From Ganoderma boninense (lineage: Eukaryota > Basidiomycota > Agaricomycetes > Polyporales > Polyporaceae): 64,000 nt of DNA. The stretch lies in the NCBI GenBank assembly GCA_002900995.3, contig CM035304.1:4542134-4606133 (forward strand). The letters are read 5' to 3'. The translations under genes and the position numbers were made by a program. The notes under the pieces are model-generated. The model was given only the letters and a program-made list of their open reading frames with translations. It did no database searches and was not told the DNA's origin. Positions 1-12,098 of this stretch are shown here, one piece after another; the stretch's first letter is position 1, and the number at the start of each line of letters is the position of its first letter.

Positions 1-1717
1 CTGTGTCGAGCACGACGGCGTCGAACCCGTCCAGACACAGCGCCTCGCCTAGCTGTCAGCGAGGACGGATGAAGGTAAGGCTTTATCTTTGCCGCCGGGC
101 ACGCCGACCGGGGGGCGGTCGGCGGAAGCAGGTGGACTCACAGTGGCGATGTTCTCAACCGACAGCACTATCTGGGTTGCAACTCCGTGCATGTCGAAGT
201 ATTCCGCCGTAGCTTCAATAGTCTCTTCGGCGAGGCGCCTGGGCATCAGGCTTGGCGCCTCGCACGACTGTGACGAGCGGCTGCGCACGATTTTATGAAC
301 GGACCCCTTCGTGAGCTGACGCGCGATGTCAACGAGGATGGCTCGACAGGCTATCAGAATTCAAAAAACTTACCGTTTTGTAGGGGAACGTTACAAATGA
401 GGCTCCTGCCTGCGCACAGATAGCGGCGTGCGCTAGGCCCGAAACGAAGAGAAGGTTTGTCTTCAGATTATACTTCTTCTCGAGCTTCCTAGCAGCTTGG
501 GCGCCTTCCTCCGTCGCCGGTATCTGGCTTGCCCGTCAGTGGTTTAGGCAATCTCAAACACCACGCACGGCGCTCACCGAGAAAACAAAGCAACCCTTTC
601 CGTAGCCCTCGGCCGCGAAAAGCTGCGTGATCTCCCGGGCCTGTCTTACCAGCGCGCGAGCATTATTCGCGTTCCGTGGGTCAAGGAACGTGAAGTGCAC
701 CCCGCTTACTTCCTCAAGTTGTTCCACGCCGAGTGAGACCAGCTGAGAAATGGTCAGTGCTTGATTATAGCGGGGTAAAAGTTGACTCACGTAGCGGTTC
801 ATCGCTTCCGACAGGATACCGCCCATGTCCCAATCTTCGACACGCCTAGCCGCACAGTTCAGTCATAGGGTGCATGGGTATCAAGCAAGAGGCAAGGTCC
901 ACACACTTCTCACGAATGGCACGCCTGAATGCTGACCACGCATGAAACGCCCTTTCGTCGTCGTTTAGACCTTGACGCAGCAGTCCTGGTGTCATCCATG
1001 TCGCATTGTACGCCCAGCGTCGCTCCATGAGCACTATGCGAGCGCACCAGGGAGCGCGCGAATTCATGTCAGACCATCAACGTCAGTAGACGACCCGATT
1101 AACACCACCCACGGGCAGGCGCATGGAAGGGCACCCAGGCCCTGAAACTCACAGTCGCGATCCAAGGTCTGTGCTACCACGGCTTTTCCCCTGTGGAGCA
1201 ACGTCTTCCATACCGTTCCGTATGTCGGGGCCAGGCATTTCCCGTCCTTCTCCTTCCCTTTCGCCCCCTTGTCTGGTCGCTCTTTCTTGGCGTTGGCAGG
1301 AGGCGGCGGCGGCTTCGGCGGGTGGGCGGCTAGGACTCGTAACGGGGTGGCGTCGTCGACGCCGGCGCTGGGGGTCGTAACCACCGGGGGCGCGGGCTTA
1401 CTGCTCTTCGGGAAAGGGATCGAGGGCTTCCCGTCGAACCTGACCGTCGCTTTCTTCCTCGGCATGGGGCTGCTGGGTGTGTTGTGGTTCGGCGGGCCTC
1501 CGCTTCCTAGGACCGGCCTGGGGGGTGACTTGACCGGGATGCGCGATTGCACGGCGTTCTCGTCTTGAACGGGCGTCGTGCGCTTGCTCGTGCTGGGGCC
1601 GTGGCTCGATGGGGTTCGCATGTCCGGTGGCGCAGATGGTGGACTGTGAAGTCTGGATGGAGAGGGGTGGTGGGGCACGTCGAGAGCCGACGGAACTGAC
1701 GTGTGGAAGGTGATCAT
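1..1717 (-). CDS. Transaldolase-fold protein, probable pseudoenzyme, Pro-rich N-terminus (3' end cut by window edge)
   Basis: Several minus-strand exons together read as a transaldolase-like (beta/alpha)8 barrel. An exon at 374-523 encodes IPATEEGAQAARKLEKKY, then LLFVSGLAHAAICAQAGASF, matching the core of TalB-type enzymes. Exon 578-826 supplies the preceding helices, and 49-288 reads ETIEATAEYFDMHGVATQ like the later barrel helices. Bases 1-48 continue it past the edge. Upstream, 846-1240 resembles the first strands (GKAVVAQTLDRD, then AYNATWMTPGLL). An open, Pro/Ser/Lys-rich disordered segment of about 150 residues precedes it in frame; I start at the internal Met at 1717, though the frame is open to 1867. 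The Schiff-base Lys that should precede IPAT is Ser if the splice at 578/523 is right, and Asp17, Asn35 and Glu96 of E. coli TalB also look replaced. Fold membership is fairly sure, loss of catalysis is inference, and the N-terminal fusion needs transcript support. Confidence 0.65.
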
Positions 1718-1867
1718 CGATTCACAAGTATAAGTCGTTGATGGCTTTGTCCCGCCCATTGCCTCTTTTTGACAAGGCTCGTTCAGCCACCTCGGCCTCC
1801 ATAACAAAGCCACAATAGCATTGACACTAAGGCTGAGGTCGTCGTCTTCGCCATTGTTCGCTTGCAC

Positions 1868-4395
1868 AAGCTCGTCTCAAGCGTTGGGGCGGTCAGCAAT
1901 TCGCAATCATCCGCTATCCTTGACGGCAACGCGCGAGTCAAGCTCTCGATCGCGCGTCGTATATTTTCCCAATGAACGGCGCGAAGTATCGACCCTGCGC
2001 GCCACCGCATCTCATGACGCTCATTCCTCGCAGCAGACATGTTGCAGGAGGCCCCTCCTGGTGAACGCTGCTGATGTTGTTGCAGAAGAGCGCTCGTTGA
2101 GTATGATCAGCGGCGCAGTCCGACCGTCGACGCCCTCTTTACAACTGCTTGCGCTCACGTGCTGTCTTCTCTCCATCTAATCTCGCGTTCATTTGCCCTC
2201 TGGGCGGGAAGTTCGGCAGTCTCTCGGACTTCGCTGTGGTGGACCTACAGCGGCGGGAAGCCCGGAACCACGCGGCGCATGGCTTCGACCGAATTCCCTA
2301 GCAGAAGGAGGCGCCCAGGCCATGCAGCTCACGGGATTCATCTTAGGCTAGGAAGCACGGCGAACTGCTCAGGTGGTCGATTCCGGCCCACTCTTGCGGT
2401 GGAAAGACTATCTGGCAGAGATGGCCGATGTGCGAGGTCCGAGGAGGAGGCGCATGCAGGTGTCGCTACGCGAGATACTGCGCTCTGAACGCTGATCGCG
2501 CGAGATCGGGCGGACGGGCCTGGCGGGGATTCTCCTCAGACTGACATTAATGTGCATCCTGGAGGCCTCCGTTGCCGAGAACGTCCTCCTCCGCGCCGTT
2601 GCCAGTGTCAGTGTTGCCAGTACGACTCGTTGAGCATCTCGGTCGAAATCGCACCCCCGAAATCGGGACGCATGGGACGCGCACCGAGGGCCGGCCTGAT
2701 CACGCTTCTCTGTCTGTCTGTCGCGAATGAAACTGACGGGACTCCGAATTCCCTTGGACCACGAAGCCACGACCGCGCGAAGCGGTGTGGAACGCCACCA
2801 ACCATGCCCATAGGCTGAGAATGCGCACAACTGTGCTTCGTTGCACCTGTCAACCCGGCTATCACAGCAACCTAGGGAGGACGGGTGCACATGCGGGCCG
2901 TAGAGTCTCCCAAGTGACCTGGACGAATTCAGGTCGAGGACAGCTGCACCGTCGGTCCTGGTCCCTGGTTCGGCTGATGAGCTAGGCGCTACAGGGTATG
3001 GCAGCAGTACGGCACGCAGTGAGAACGCACGTACGTACTCTAAGGGTGCTCGACCCGGTCACTCAAGTGCTCGCGAGCGCGAGTCGGCGTACTTCACGGA
3101 GATTGAGGCGTAGCCGAGGCGCAACAGGATGCGCTTTGGAGGGGCGCGAGGCTCATCTGAGAATCAATCGGTGCGCGCTGGGTCTATATGGCTACGGCAT
3201 CGACGCCAGAACTCCTGCGAAATTCAGGGCCCACGGGCGGCGAGTGTGCGGACTTGTTAACCAGGTCGGGGCATGCGCTGGCATGCGAGGGGCGCAAATT
3301 GACCTGGCAACAGCTCGGTAAGAGCTGGCGTTCCCATGAGATACATGCGCCATTGCGCAGAGCCCCGGATGGCCGACGGTCCATGGATAGTACTGGATTA
3401 GCTCTGCGCCCACGCATAGCTGGGTTCGACGTACCACATATGGAAGGGCGATTAAAGACACCGTGCTCAGCAGGTGAATGGCGGTTTGGAATGTCCAGGA
3501 ACATCTAGAGGGAACACGACAGGTCAATGATTTGCTCGAAGGACTTGCCCAGCTGCGTGCCAGGGCGCGCTCTTGGAATGGGCCCGCTTCCACCAATGTG
3601 CCCCTTTGTATTTTATACCCTGATGCGTTGAACCATGCGCCGGGGTCGTGTCGAGAGTAAAAATACTAGGACGGGCAAAGCCGGTAGGACGTGATGCTGA
3701 GGTGAACAAGGCTGGATCGCCTTGGTCGTTGGCAATGATGACAACTGGGCGACGAGCGAGAGGGACTGGCGCGACCTTGCGGCGATGCGGGTGATACCGT
3801 AGCCATTCTGAGGCCGTTGGCTGCCCACGGGCTCGCTGTGGGCGCTGGGCGGTCCGACAGAGCGGCGGAAGCAGGAAGCATCCTGCGCGAGGTGGAGGAT
3901 CTATCAAACCTAGCTTGTAGCTTCGTGACGGATCGAGCCTAGCGGCGAAAAATCAGAGCGGCGTTCTTCCCTTGAGAAATTTGGGACGCGTATAAGGCAA
4001 TGAAGCGTACCAGCTTCTGTAGCGGGGGTGATATGGAAGCCCGTCTCCCATCCACTTCTTAGATATTCGCACACCGTGGGGGAGGCCATGCAAAACCTGT
4101 AAGAATATCCAGGCATGATCCATATCCATATCCAATGCGATGATCTACAGTTATGATACATATTTCGACCCAGGCATGAAATGAGACGTCGAGCAGCGGC
4201 AGCAAGACAGGCAGGACAGCGCGAAAGCAAGTATCGGACGAGGGAAGTGGTGGGGACAGCGATATGATGGGGAAGGAGAACCTGGGACGGTCCCGATAGA
4301 GTTTTGTTCGGCAATGCCTTCAGCGCTCTGACGAGTATTGCCAGTGTGCGACGGGCTGCCCTCCGTGACTCGCATGAAGTGCCGACGAATAATGG
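1868..4395. other. Stretch without a recognisable gene
   Basis: Several reading frames of 70-190 codons are open on both strands (for example 2408-2890 and 3524-3907, minus). All have Arg/Ser/Pro-rich compositions typical of chance frames in GC-rich DNA, and none shows a domain or an exon-intron pattern. It includes the promoter side of the upstream minus-strand gene and the 3' flank of the bZIP gene. Confidence 0.5.
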
Positions 4396-5546
4396 CTAGC
4401 GTTGGTAGTGGTAGTACTGTGGTGCGGGGTCTGCAGAGAGTGATGGATAGGCAAATGAGCTGGAGTCTCGCGTCCGAAGAGGCGCTGCGCGCGAACTCAC
4501 TGTGTATTGGTCGTCTTCTAGTTTCACATATTCGTACTGAGATGCACTGTGAGAGAAAGGAGGAAGAGCGGTATGACCGTACGAGGACGACAAAGTTCGA
4601 TGAGGATGCGATGAGAGCGAGGAGGGGGCGTAGTCTGAGGGCTGTGGGTGGGAAAAACATGCTGTCACTAGGATCCCGAGCTCTCAATAGGCGCAGTTCT
4701 GCTGTAGGGCAGACCCCGCAGAGACGGAGATAACACTCGCCGAGAACGAAGGACTGGACGTCGCGCTCGACGTTGGAGTCTCCGGCGGCACGGGATATCC
4801 CGGAACGCCGTACGAGTAGTTGTTGCCCAACTGTCGTGATGAGTATGGCGGATACGCTGAGGTGTGCGAGCCTTGCGAGGAGTACTGGCCGGTGATAGAT
4901 GGGATAGAGAGAGGTGGTGGTGGAGAGTGGGTGTGGGGGGAGGAGGTCTGTGGGGAGCGGAATGTGAGGAACGGCATCCAGTGCGAGCGGAACACCTTAC
5001 CACATAAACACCGCCCACGTCCGCGGTTCTGCGTCGCTTCGACTCGCGGTCGAAATGTCGGTCGTCGGGAAGAGGAGTGTAGCTTTCGCGTCGAAAGTCT
5101 GGTCGAAGCTGACTGTTCTTCATCTCAAGTTGTCGCCGCAGCTCCTCGACCTCCCGATGGAGAAGCTCGTTCTCCTGCTCTAGTTCACGTATCCGCATGA
5201 GTGGTGGGGGAATGGCTGCAACCTGATCGGGCGAGAGGGCAAGGACGGACTGGAGCTTGGTGACGGTCTGCTCGAGCTAGATGAGATAACGCGTTCCGTA
5301 AGTCACGACGGGCAGCACTCCGAGTGCGACCCGATCGAACCTGCTCGATGTAGGCCTTCCGCTTGGCACGGTGACGGGCCTGAGCTGGAGTGATAATCAG
5401 CACGCTGTCGGGTAGGAAGAACACGGTGCCGACATACCTTTGGCATTTCGTGAACGTTCAGGACGATCGTTTGCTTGGTGGCTCGGCGGACAATGGTCGA
5501 CGGAACCATCACGCTGGGAGCCTGTTGGCGAAGTTGAGGGCGTCAT
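4396..5546 (-). CDS. bZIP transcription factor
   Basis: Predicted nuclear DNA-binding protein. Exon 1 (5438-5546) begins with ATG and ends inside the basic region; splicing to exon 2 (5341-5384) gives RNAKAQARHRAKRKAYIEQ, which satisfies the bZIP N-x7-R signature. Exon 3 starts at 5276 with LEQTVTKLQ and continues through IRELEQENELLHREVEELRR, a leucine zipper/coiled coil. The C-terminal half (exons at about 4740-4955 and 4396-4650) is Ser/Pro/Tyr-rich and disordered, typical of an activation region, and ends in QYYHYQR. Exon 1 to 2 uses gtatgt...ccag; the exon 2 donor (gttcga) and the last donor (gtctct) are weak, so those junctions are less certain. I cannot name an orthologue. The start is chosen because it keeps the basic region in frame and no earlier ATG does so cleanly. 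Confidence 0.82.
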
Positions 5547-7329
5547 GTAACGTAAGTCGAGGGGAGCGAAGGCGATCGGGGTTGGAAAACGGCGAGGGCA
5601 TCAGTGGGATGTTTATATGGCACAGGAGGATGCTATGTTGTAGCCGCTGAGGGGACGGGAGTGTCCAGAGCACGGGGAGCTACCCAACCATGCGTGAGGA
5701 AAAGCGAGGACCCTAGACTGGAGAAAGTCGAGCGGATAGCTGGAGCCTGATGAGCGGGGAAATGAGGGTTTTTGCACGAGAACGATCCTATCGTGGAAAT
5801 TTACCGCGTCCAGCGCCGCGCAGGACTAGATCGCCGTGCCAGTGGCTGGAGGAGGATGTCCGCCGGGAGACGGGGAGTCCAGACTTGGTGTTTCAGCACC
5901 GCGAAGCTCATCAGTCGCAAACAATAGGTGCCGTCCAATTCAATCTGGACAGAAATCAGCCAGATGCGCTGCGTATCACCATCACGACTTTGGGTTATTT
6001 GGAGGCAAATTGTGGGAGATACAGATACGAGGGCTGGGAAGAGAACGGCCGTGGAAAGATGCTCAGGGTCGCAGTCCTGTGAGAGATCTCGGCGCTCGGC
6101 CTTCTCCAGCGGTCCTACTCCGCGACGCTGACCCTCCCCGTCTCGGCCGCTCCTCCGCTGCCCCCTGCGATCCGAGGCGCCATTCATTTCAGTCTACTCG
6201 CTTTCCCCTCGCCTTGCTCGACCGCCTCTTCTCCTGCGGATAGAGCGGCAGTGCGAGCAACGAACGGGAACGTGGCAACATGTGTCTCTGCTCGGATCGC
6301 CACTCGCCTAGGGTCCAGGTGCCTGGTGCGTGCTGGAAGTCGCCGAACAGCATCTGGATGTCTCTCCATGCTCCGCCGTCTCCATAGCGGCTTCCGCTTG
6401 CCCAGGCTCATGTTGTTCGGAACTAGGGCCTCACCTCCTTGCCTCCTTCGTAGTGACCCACGTTGTCTGCCTCGCCCCGAATGGTCTCCCCACTCCTCCT
6501 CCTGGAGGCTCTCGCGAATAAAGGGGTCGTCGCGAGGCGCGGAACAAAGATATCGCGGCGAAGCCTACTTGCATATCAGCAGAAATGACATCCTGCGACC
6601 TTCACAAGCTCTTTGTCAATATGCGCAGGGTCGCCGACCTTCGAACATCAGGTGCGGTGCGCCTCCGAGCATTCTGGATGGCTCGCAGAGAGGGTGCCAC
6701 CAGCCACGATCCCAACGCGTGGCGCCTTAACCCCTTTGCAGATGCCCTTTCCCCCCATTTGGTCCTTCTTTGCTTTCTTCATTTCATCTTGCCGCCTTCT
6801 CTGGCTCCGGCAACTTCGCTTTTCCTGCTCGTGACATACAGGTAAATGTACGTTATGTTTGGGCCTGTCAATGCCGGCGCGATCGCGATACAATCTGACA
6901 ATCTAGACTTGATACGATTCGGATGGACGATCCCCACCGGTTTGGATCGCCGCCTCACTACGGCCTGCAACGAAGTCGCCCATCACCCATGAAACTTGGA
7001 GGTACCCGGTTGCTGCCCTCCAGCCTTCAGACGCTGTGAATTTGCCACTGCGGTTTTCCCGGATTCTCGCAGGCCTTGTACAGGACGACGAATATTTACA
7101 GCCGTATTGCAAGGCCACCAGCACGGACCGGGCGCGATAATTCGCAACCGCCGACTCTCTGCGCCCTAAACAATGCACAGTAAACCCTGGGAGAAGGTCG
7201 CAACGCCGATGGACGGCATCAGGCCTCGAACAGCGCCATGCGCAGCCACGAGAAGTTGATTGTGATGTGCATGGTACAGCTGCAGCTGGTACAGTAAGTA
7301 GCATGCTCTTGACATTGTTGGCAATTCTG
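5547..7329. other. Stretch without a recognisable gene
   Basis: This covers the upstream flank of the bZIP gene and about 1.7 kb in which both strands contain only short overlapping frames without domains. No RNA gene, tandem repeat or convincing splice pattern was seen. Confidence 0.45.
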
Positions 7330-7830
7330 CTTGTACTTACATATGCGGAGCCAAAGTGTGAAATTCACCATCGGCGCCGAAGACCATTGTACAGATGAAC
7401 GCCCTGTCAGCGGCTCTCTCTACCTGCCCGATGTCTGACATAGACGATGCCGGCGGTATGACGAGAATATCTGAGCAGCGGGAAGGACCCTATTACTCGC
7501 AAGATTGCATCCCCTGCACGCCCTTAAGGCCTCAGCGTTGGTGCCCTCAGCGCCGGTACATCCTTGGGTCATGTGCAGGATTGGAAGCTTCGTAATCACT
7601 TACCCCCGCTTCTGTAGATTCAGTGAAGTCGAGAAAACACCGATCACAACCCTCAGCCAATGCCAATCCCGCGTATTTGCAATGCGCCCGAAGGTCCTCC
7701 AGAGAACCTCTCGGGATCCCGCTGATGGGGACGAAATTCACACAGCCCCACTTGCACGACTGGTCGTACGCGATGGAGGAACCCCCGTCGCCGCCAACAC
7801 TATCAATGCAAAGAACACACCCGCGTCGTC
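7330..7830 (-). CDS. Unidentified coding-like exons
   Basis: I do not recognise this protein. The minus strand reads a plausible segment around 7560-7830 (CKWGCVNFVPISGIPRG, then CKYAGLALAEGCDRCFLDFT) ending at a good donor (gtaagt at about 7603). A second segment around 7350-7480 (VERAADRAFICTMVFGADGE) also ends in gtaagt. Amino-acid composition is more protein-like than in the neighbouring chance frames, and the CpG-rich block 7740-8100 could be a further upstream exon. The two pieces do not join in phase with the splice sites I can see, so this may be a decayed gene. No function is proposed. Confidence 0.25.
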
Positions 7831-9363
7831 CCGCCGCGCGGCGCGCGAGAGTCGAGACGACTTCTCGGATCGCATCCTCAGTGCGTCACGTCCCGGCGAC
7901 ACGCTCTCCGAGTCCGCCGACGCCCAAGCATTGGAGCCTAGGCGAGGACCCGCATGGCCCGGCGGGCGATGCGCCGTGCCTCGAGTTGTCGCACCGCGTT
8001 GCGTCGCTTGCGCGGCGGAATTCGCCGCGATCCAGGCTTCCAACCATTCGCCGTATACGCCGTTGCCCCATATGGACGCTCAACGCGGCGCGCGACTACC
8101 GGCCTGAGGGTTCACGGCGGTCGGTGAGGCTGCTTTGAACGCCTTCCTCGCAATGGAATGCCTTGAAGGACGACCGAAACCGCCAAGGACTTCTCGGCGA
8201 AACGCTGCGATTCGCTGCAGTGAGTTGTCGTATCCAGAATAGAGTGGGACGAGCGCCGCTGACAACCGTGTTCATTAAACAGAACCCAGCCAGCCTTCGA
8301 ACGTCGAACGCCACGCAGTGTCCAGCGGACTTTGAGGTTGACTGCAAACTTGGACTACTCGCGCTTGCACTTTTACCTATACACCAAGTAATACCTCCGG
8401 GACGACTCTTATTCAGTACTAGTGTTTTCACCACGCCCTCCACGTCTCCCTGACGTGAGTTGTCGTCGCTCCCCAAGACGAACGTGGCCCATCCAGACTG
8501 TCTCTGGGACTAGCTGTCTAGGCATCGTGCATATGGTAGACAAAGAACGCGCTTCAGACTCGCGTCTCATGCGCTTCCTGAGCTGGATTCGCCCTAGGTC
8601 GGAGTTCAGTCACTAGTACGCGCCATTCAGGAACCCGCCGTGCTGGTTGGAAAGCTTGCGCTCATCGCCGCCGCCGACGAACGCACTCAAGGGAGTTCGC
8701 CTGGACGCTCTCCGTGAATGTCGGCGGTGGGTCGCTGTGGCGCTGGTCAATAAATGTTCGGGGTGAGCACGCCACAGGTACTTCTTGTGGAGGACGAGAT
8801 CTTACCAGATGGCGATGCAGTACGAGAGAGGCCCAGCCTTCAACGTTCCTGTGTACTCATGTGATTGTGATTCACCATGGAGCTACGATGTTCTAGGACA
8901 AACCCAGACCACCGATGCCGGCAGGATCACAGCAACGAGGAACATCCTCTCGATCAGTGAGTTACCGACTAACCTGACGCCTCGGAGCTATGCAGGCCAG
9001 ACTGACGAAGAGGGCCGCAGGGGACATGTCTCTCTGTTGATGCAGGCGACTAGGCACTCGTGACTTTTAGTACGTACGAATGAATGCCGATTGCGAAAAT
9101 GACTCACAGGCTCGTTCTCGACAGACTTTGGCGGGTCCATTGGGGTCCATCCGGTCTTCTACTGCGCTGATGCGCAAGATAACACGCACACAAAGACTAC
9201 ACACTCTTAAACATGCCAACAAACTGCAACAACCAACCGGCAAACCCCTGCGCGTGGGTTAATCTACGCCTCGTCATCGAGTACCCTCACCCACTCGAAT
9301 GAAACAGTGGGTTCGGGGGCCTCGCTCCTACGACCGGCAACGTACCAACAGACTCAAGCTCAC
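7831..9363. other. Stretch without a recognisable gene
   Basis: Only short frames on both strands. The plus frame at 8785-9063 has a moderately protein-like composition but no motif, and no splice-compatible neighbour was found. Confidence 0.4.
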
Positions 9364-10064
9364 TTACGTACACCCTGCATATTCGCCATGCGAGATATCC
9401 GCATCTCGATCGAGGGCCCATGATTGAGGAGTCGATAAGTTGGGTAAACGAGCAGAATAGGCGTGGATCAACACGATCAGGGCCCCCGAGTCATCCGGAT
9501 AATCGGCATTCACGCGCAGGACATGGCGGAGTTGGATGCCGTACACACAGCCCGGCGATGCTTCAAGTTGCCGCCGCTCCTCGCCTGGGATATCTTCGGC
9601 ACGCATTACCTGAGGGCCTGTGGTCCCGTCCGCAGGAAGGGACAGCACGTACGTCCTCGATTAATTCGAACATGATGTCACCCCTGGAGAATCCATAAGC
9701 GAGTGCTTGTTCCGTGCACCACGGGCCCCCAAAGATGCTCATTGGCCTCCAAAGGTGGACGACGTCGCGTGCACTTCTGCGCTGTTGTGTTTCCTTTTCG
9801 CAAGGAACGAGACGTTGCGATGCAGAAGCCTGCAGGTCCGCCAAATGGGCTATCTATAAGTTCCGGACCCTCCCATTGGCCTGTAAAACCTTCCTCATCA
9901 GAGTGCCGAACCGCAAGTGGCTTCGTGAATTTATTCTCCTGGCCTATCGATATCGCGTACGAGCCGGAAGAAGCGTCAAAGAGGTTTGTCCACTCGAAGG
10001 CACATTCAGCCTCGGGTTTACGAACTTCGATATACGTTTCTTCCGAGGCGATACGGTGCTCCAT
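9364..10064 (-). CDS. Unidentified ORF pair, possible two-exon gene
   Basis: Two minus-strand frames overlap or abut: 9678-10064, starting MEHRIASEETYIEVRKPE, and 9364-9648, containing LRVNADYPDDSGALIVLIHA. Both are richer in acidic and hydrophobic residues than random frames here. I recognise no domain, and I see no clean GT-AG pair that joins them. It could equally be a degenerated gene or chance. Treat it as a lead for transcript mapping only. Confidence 0.22.
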
Positions 10065-11034
10065 CTCTCTTCGACTCCTGCTCGAAGGCCCCTGGATGAC
10101 TCCTCCACCACACCTCGTTCGCGCGAGGATCGCTACGGGTGCCCACGAGAGCCGTAGCCTGCCCCCCTTCTGTTCGCTAAGTCAGCCAATCCCGTGCGGC
10201 CGGGCCTTGTGCCAGACCACACAGTACTCACCACTGTGAGGCAGCCTTACGGCCGCCGCAACCTTGCAAACCAGGGAGAAGACCGTTTACCTGTTCAGGG
10301 TGGACGGGGACGTCGCTACTGACATATTGAACCCGTCAGAGTTTCGATCATGGGGTGTGATCTGCACGCCCTGCCATGGCAGGTTCTGCCAACTCGTCCA
10401 TGGATACAGACAGTTCGGGTGATCGATGGCCGTTCTCGCGTTTGAGTTAGTGTTCAACTCATAGACCGATGCCTAGCATCCGGGTGCAAGAAGCCAGCTC
10501 TGAGGAGGTTTAATTCCTCGATCGGTAAAGTCAGACCACCTGGCCATACTCTGGGTCTGAAGTGTGTTTGAGAGCCACTGGCACTAAATGGATAACATTC
10601 AATGGCCCGCCAATGCCTCCTCGTGTCAATACCTGCGTCGTGCTGTCCAGAACGTGGACTACAAGGTAACGTCTTAAACTTTAGCCACGGTGTGCGACAC
10701 GCCTTCACGTTCGGGGGAATGCTCCCCAAAAACGATGTGGAGCAGCCTCATCTCCTACTCGTGGGTGTCACTGAGCATTGCCCGTATTAATATTGTCCGT
10801 TTTGCCGCAAGCCAGGCAAACCTGCGGCAAAGTTAAGTGTTGTGCTTTAGAATACACAGTTGCGGCGTCTAGAATCGTTGCGTTTCAGAACAATATACGG
10901 GACCGGAACGGGGCACTGGTGGGTACGAGTACGTTTATGTGATAAGGCAGTGGGCAACAAGAATTCGGGGAGCGTGAGCGAGGGGCACAGCATGAGAGAG
11001 CACGGCAGCCGATCAAGAGACGCGAGATGGGAGA
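10065..11034. other. Stretch without a recognisable gene
   Basis: 3' flank of the acetyltransferase gene. Frames are short and low in information. No repeats were noticed. Confidence 0.45.
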
Positions 11035-12098
11035 CTACTCGGGCGGCGAGGGCTCGCGCGCCATGCACCATAGCGGAAAGCCGGCGGAGTCCTTTGCGGT
11101 GAAATTCTTGACAGACCTATGGGAGAAGCCGGACTGGCGGAACCACCGAACCTACGAGGGCAGATGAGGGTGAAGGGTACGGTGGGTGGAGGAGTCGTCA
11201 GTACGTAAGTCAATGTCGGGGCAGGGCAGGGAAGAAACACACGTGGTACGGGCTTTTGACGTCCGCCACGATGCGCTTGCCAGTTGAGTCGGCCTAAGGT
11301 AGGGAAAGACACAAGCGGTTAGAGATGATGGGACGGCAGGAGTGTGAGCCGGATATCCTACCTGTGTGCATATACTACTGAGCATCAGTCGCCCCAAACC
11401 CCGCCGTTGCGCGTCCGGGTGTACAGCAAGGAGCTTCACGTGCCACGCCTCTTTTCGTGCGCGGTCGCCGGATCGGAACGCGGCTCTATAGAGTTCCTCG
11501 TATGTCGGTATGTACTAGGAAATGTGCTAGCGATCAGCATCTCAGCATGGCGGTGTGGTCGAGAAGCACATACGTGATACGTATACCACTCGCTTAGGTA
11601 TGGCGACAGACTGCGCATAAAGTCATCTTGCTGGCTGTGAAGGTGAAGAGCGACGGCGGAGTTCAGATGCGTGTGCTACCTCGCGTGAAGGAACGAAAAT
11701 GGACCAACTAGAAATGCCAGTCGGCTCCAGGCGAGGTCGCCGCGACGACGCCCTGTATTCGCCCGTTCACGACGCCGACGTGGACCTGCCCGTGGGCGAT
11801 GCATCCTTGGATTGTTCGCCTGTGCATATCAGCTTGCAGTCTGGGGGAGTTTGCGGAGGCGGATGCCATGCCGACATCTAGAGATACAGGTTTTAATGAA
11901 ACTACAGTATCGCTGGCATGGGCGAAACAACACGACTGACCTTCGCGGAATGCAGCGATGAGGACATCGACGATGGCATCGATCTCCCCGTCTGCAGGAA
12001 TAACCACAACACGATGTTAGGTGGTCAGCAGGAGATAGAAGGCGGCGGTGGCGGAGGTCTGTACCTGAGGGATCGGTGATGCGGCGGACGGAAATCAT
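11035..12098 (-). CDS. GNAT-family N-acetyltransferase
   Basis: Cytosolic acetyl-CoA-dependent acetyltransferase of unknown substrate. Exons splice in phase into one protein of roughly 225 residues: MISVRRITDPS joins DGEIDAIVDVLIAAFRE, followed by the exons at about 11711-11880, 11578-11635, 11372-11520 and 11237-11290, and a last exon ending CMAREPSPPE. The acetyl-CoA-binding motif A is clear in LLAVHPDAQRRGLGRLML (Q/R-x-x-G-x-G/A). A C-terminal GNAT strand pattern follows (VRWFRQSGF ... SAGFPLWCM). The architecture resembles a widespread fungal GNAT group in which a variable N-terminal half with a conserved LSPYLSEWY-like helix precedes motif A. Every intron is 50-90 bp with GT-AG ends. It lies alone between gene-poor regions. 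Confidence 0.85.

Noticed and set aside
11090..11112. Sequence resembling the 18S rRNA phrase ggtgaaattcttg
   Set aside because: Match of about 14 bases only. It lies inside the last exon of the acetyltransferase gene, with no other rRNA similarity around it.
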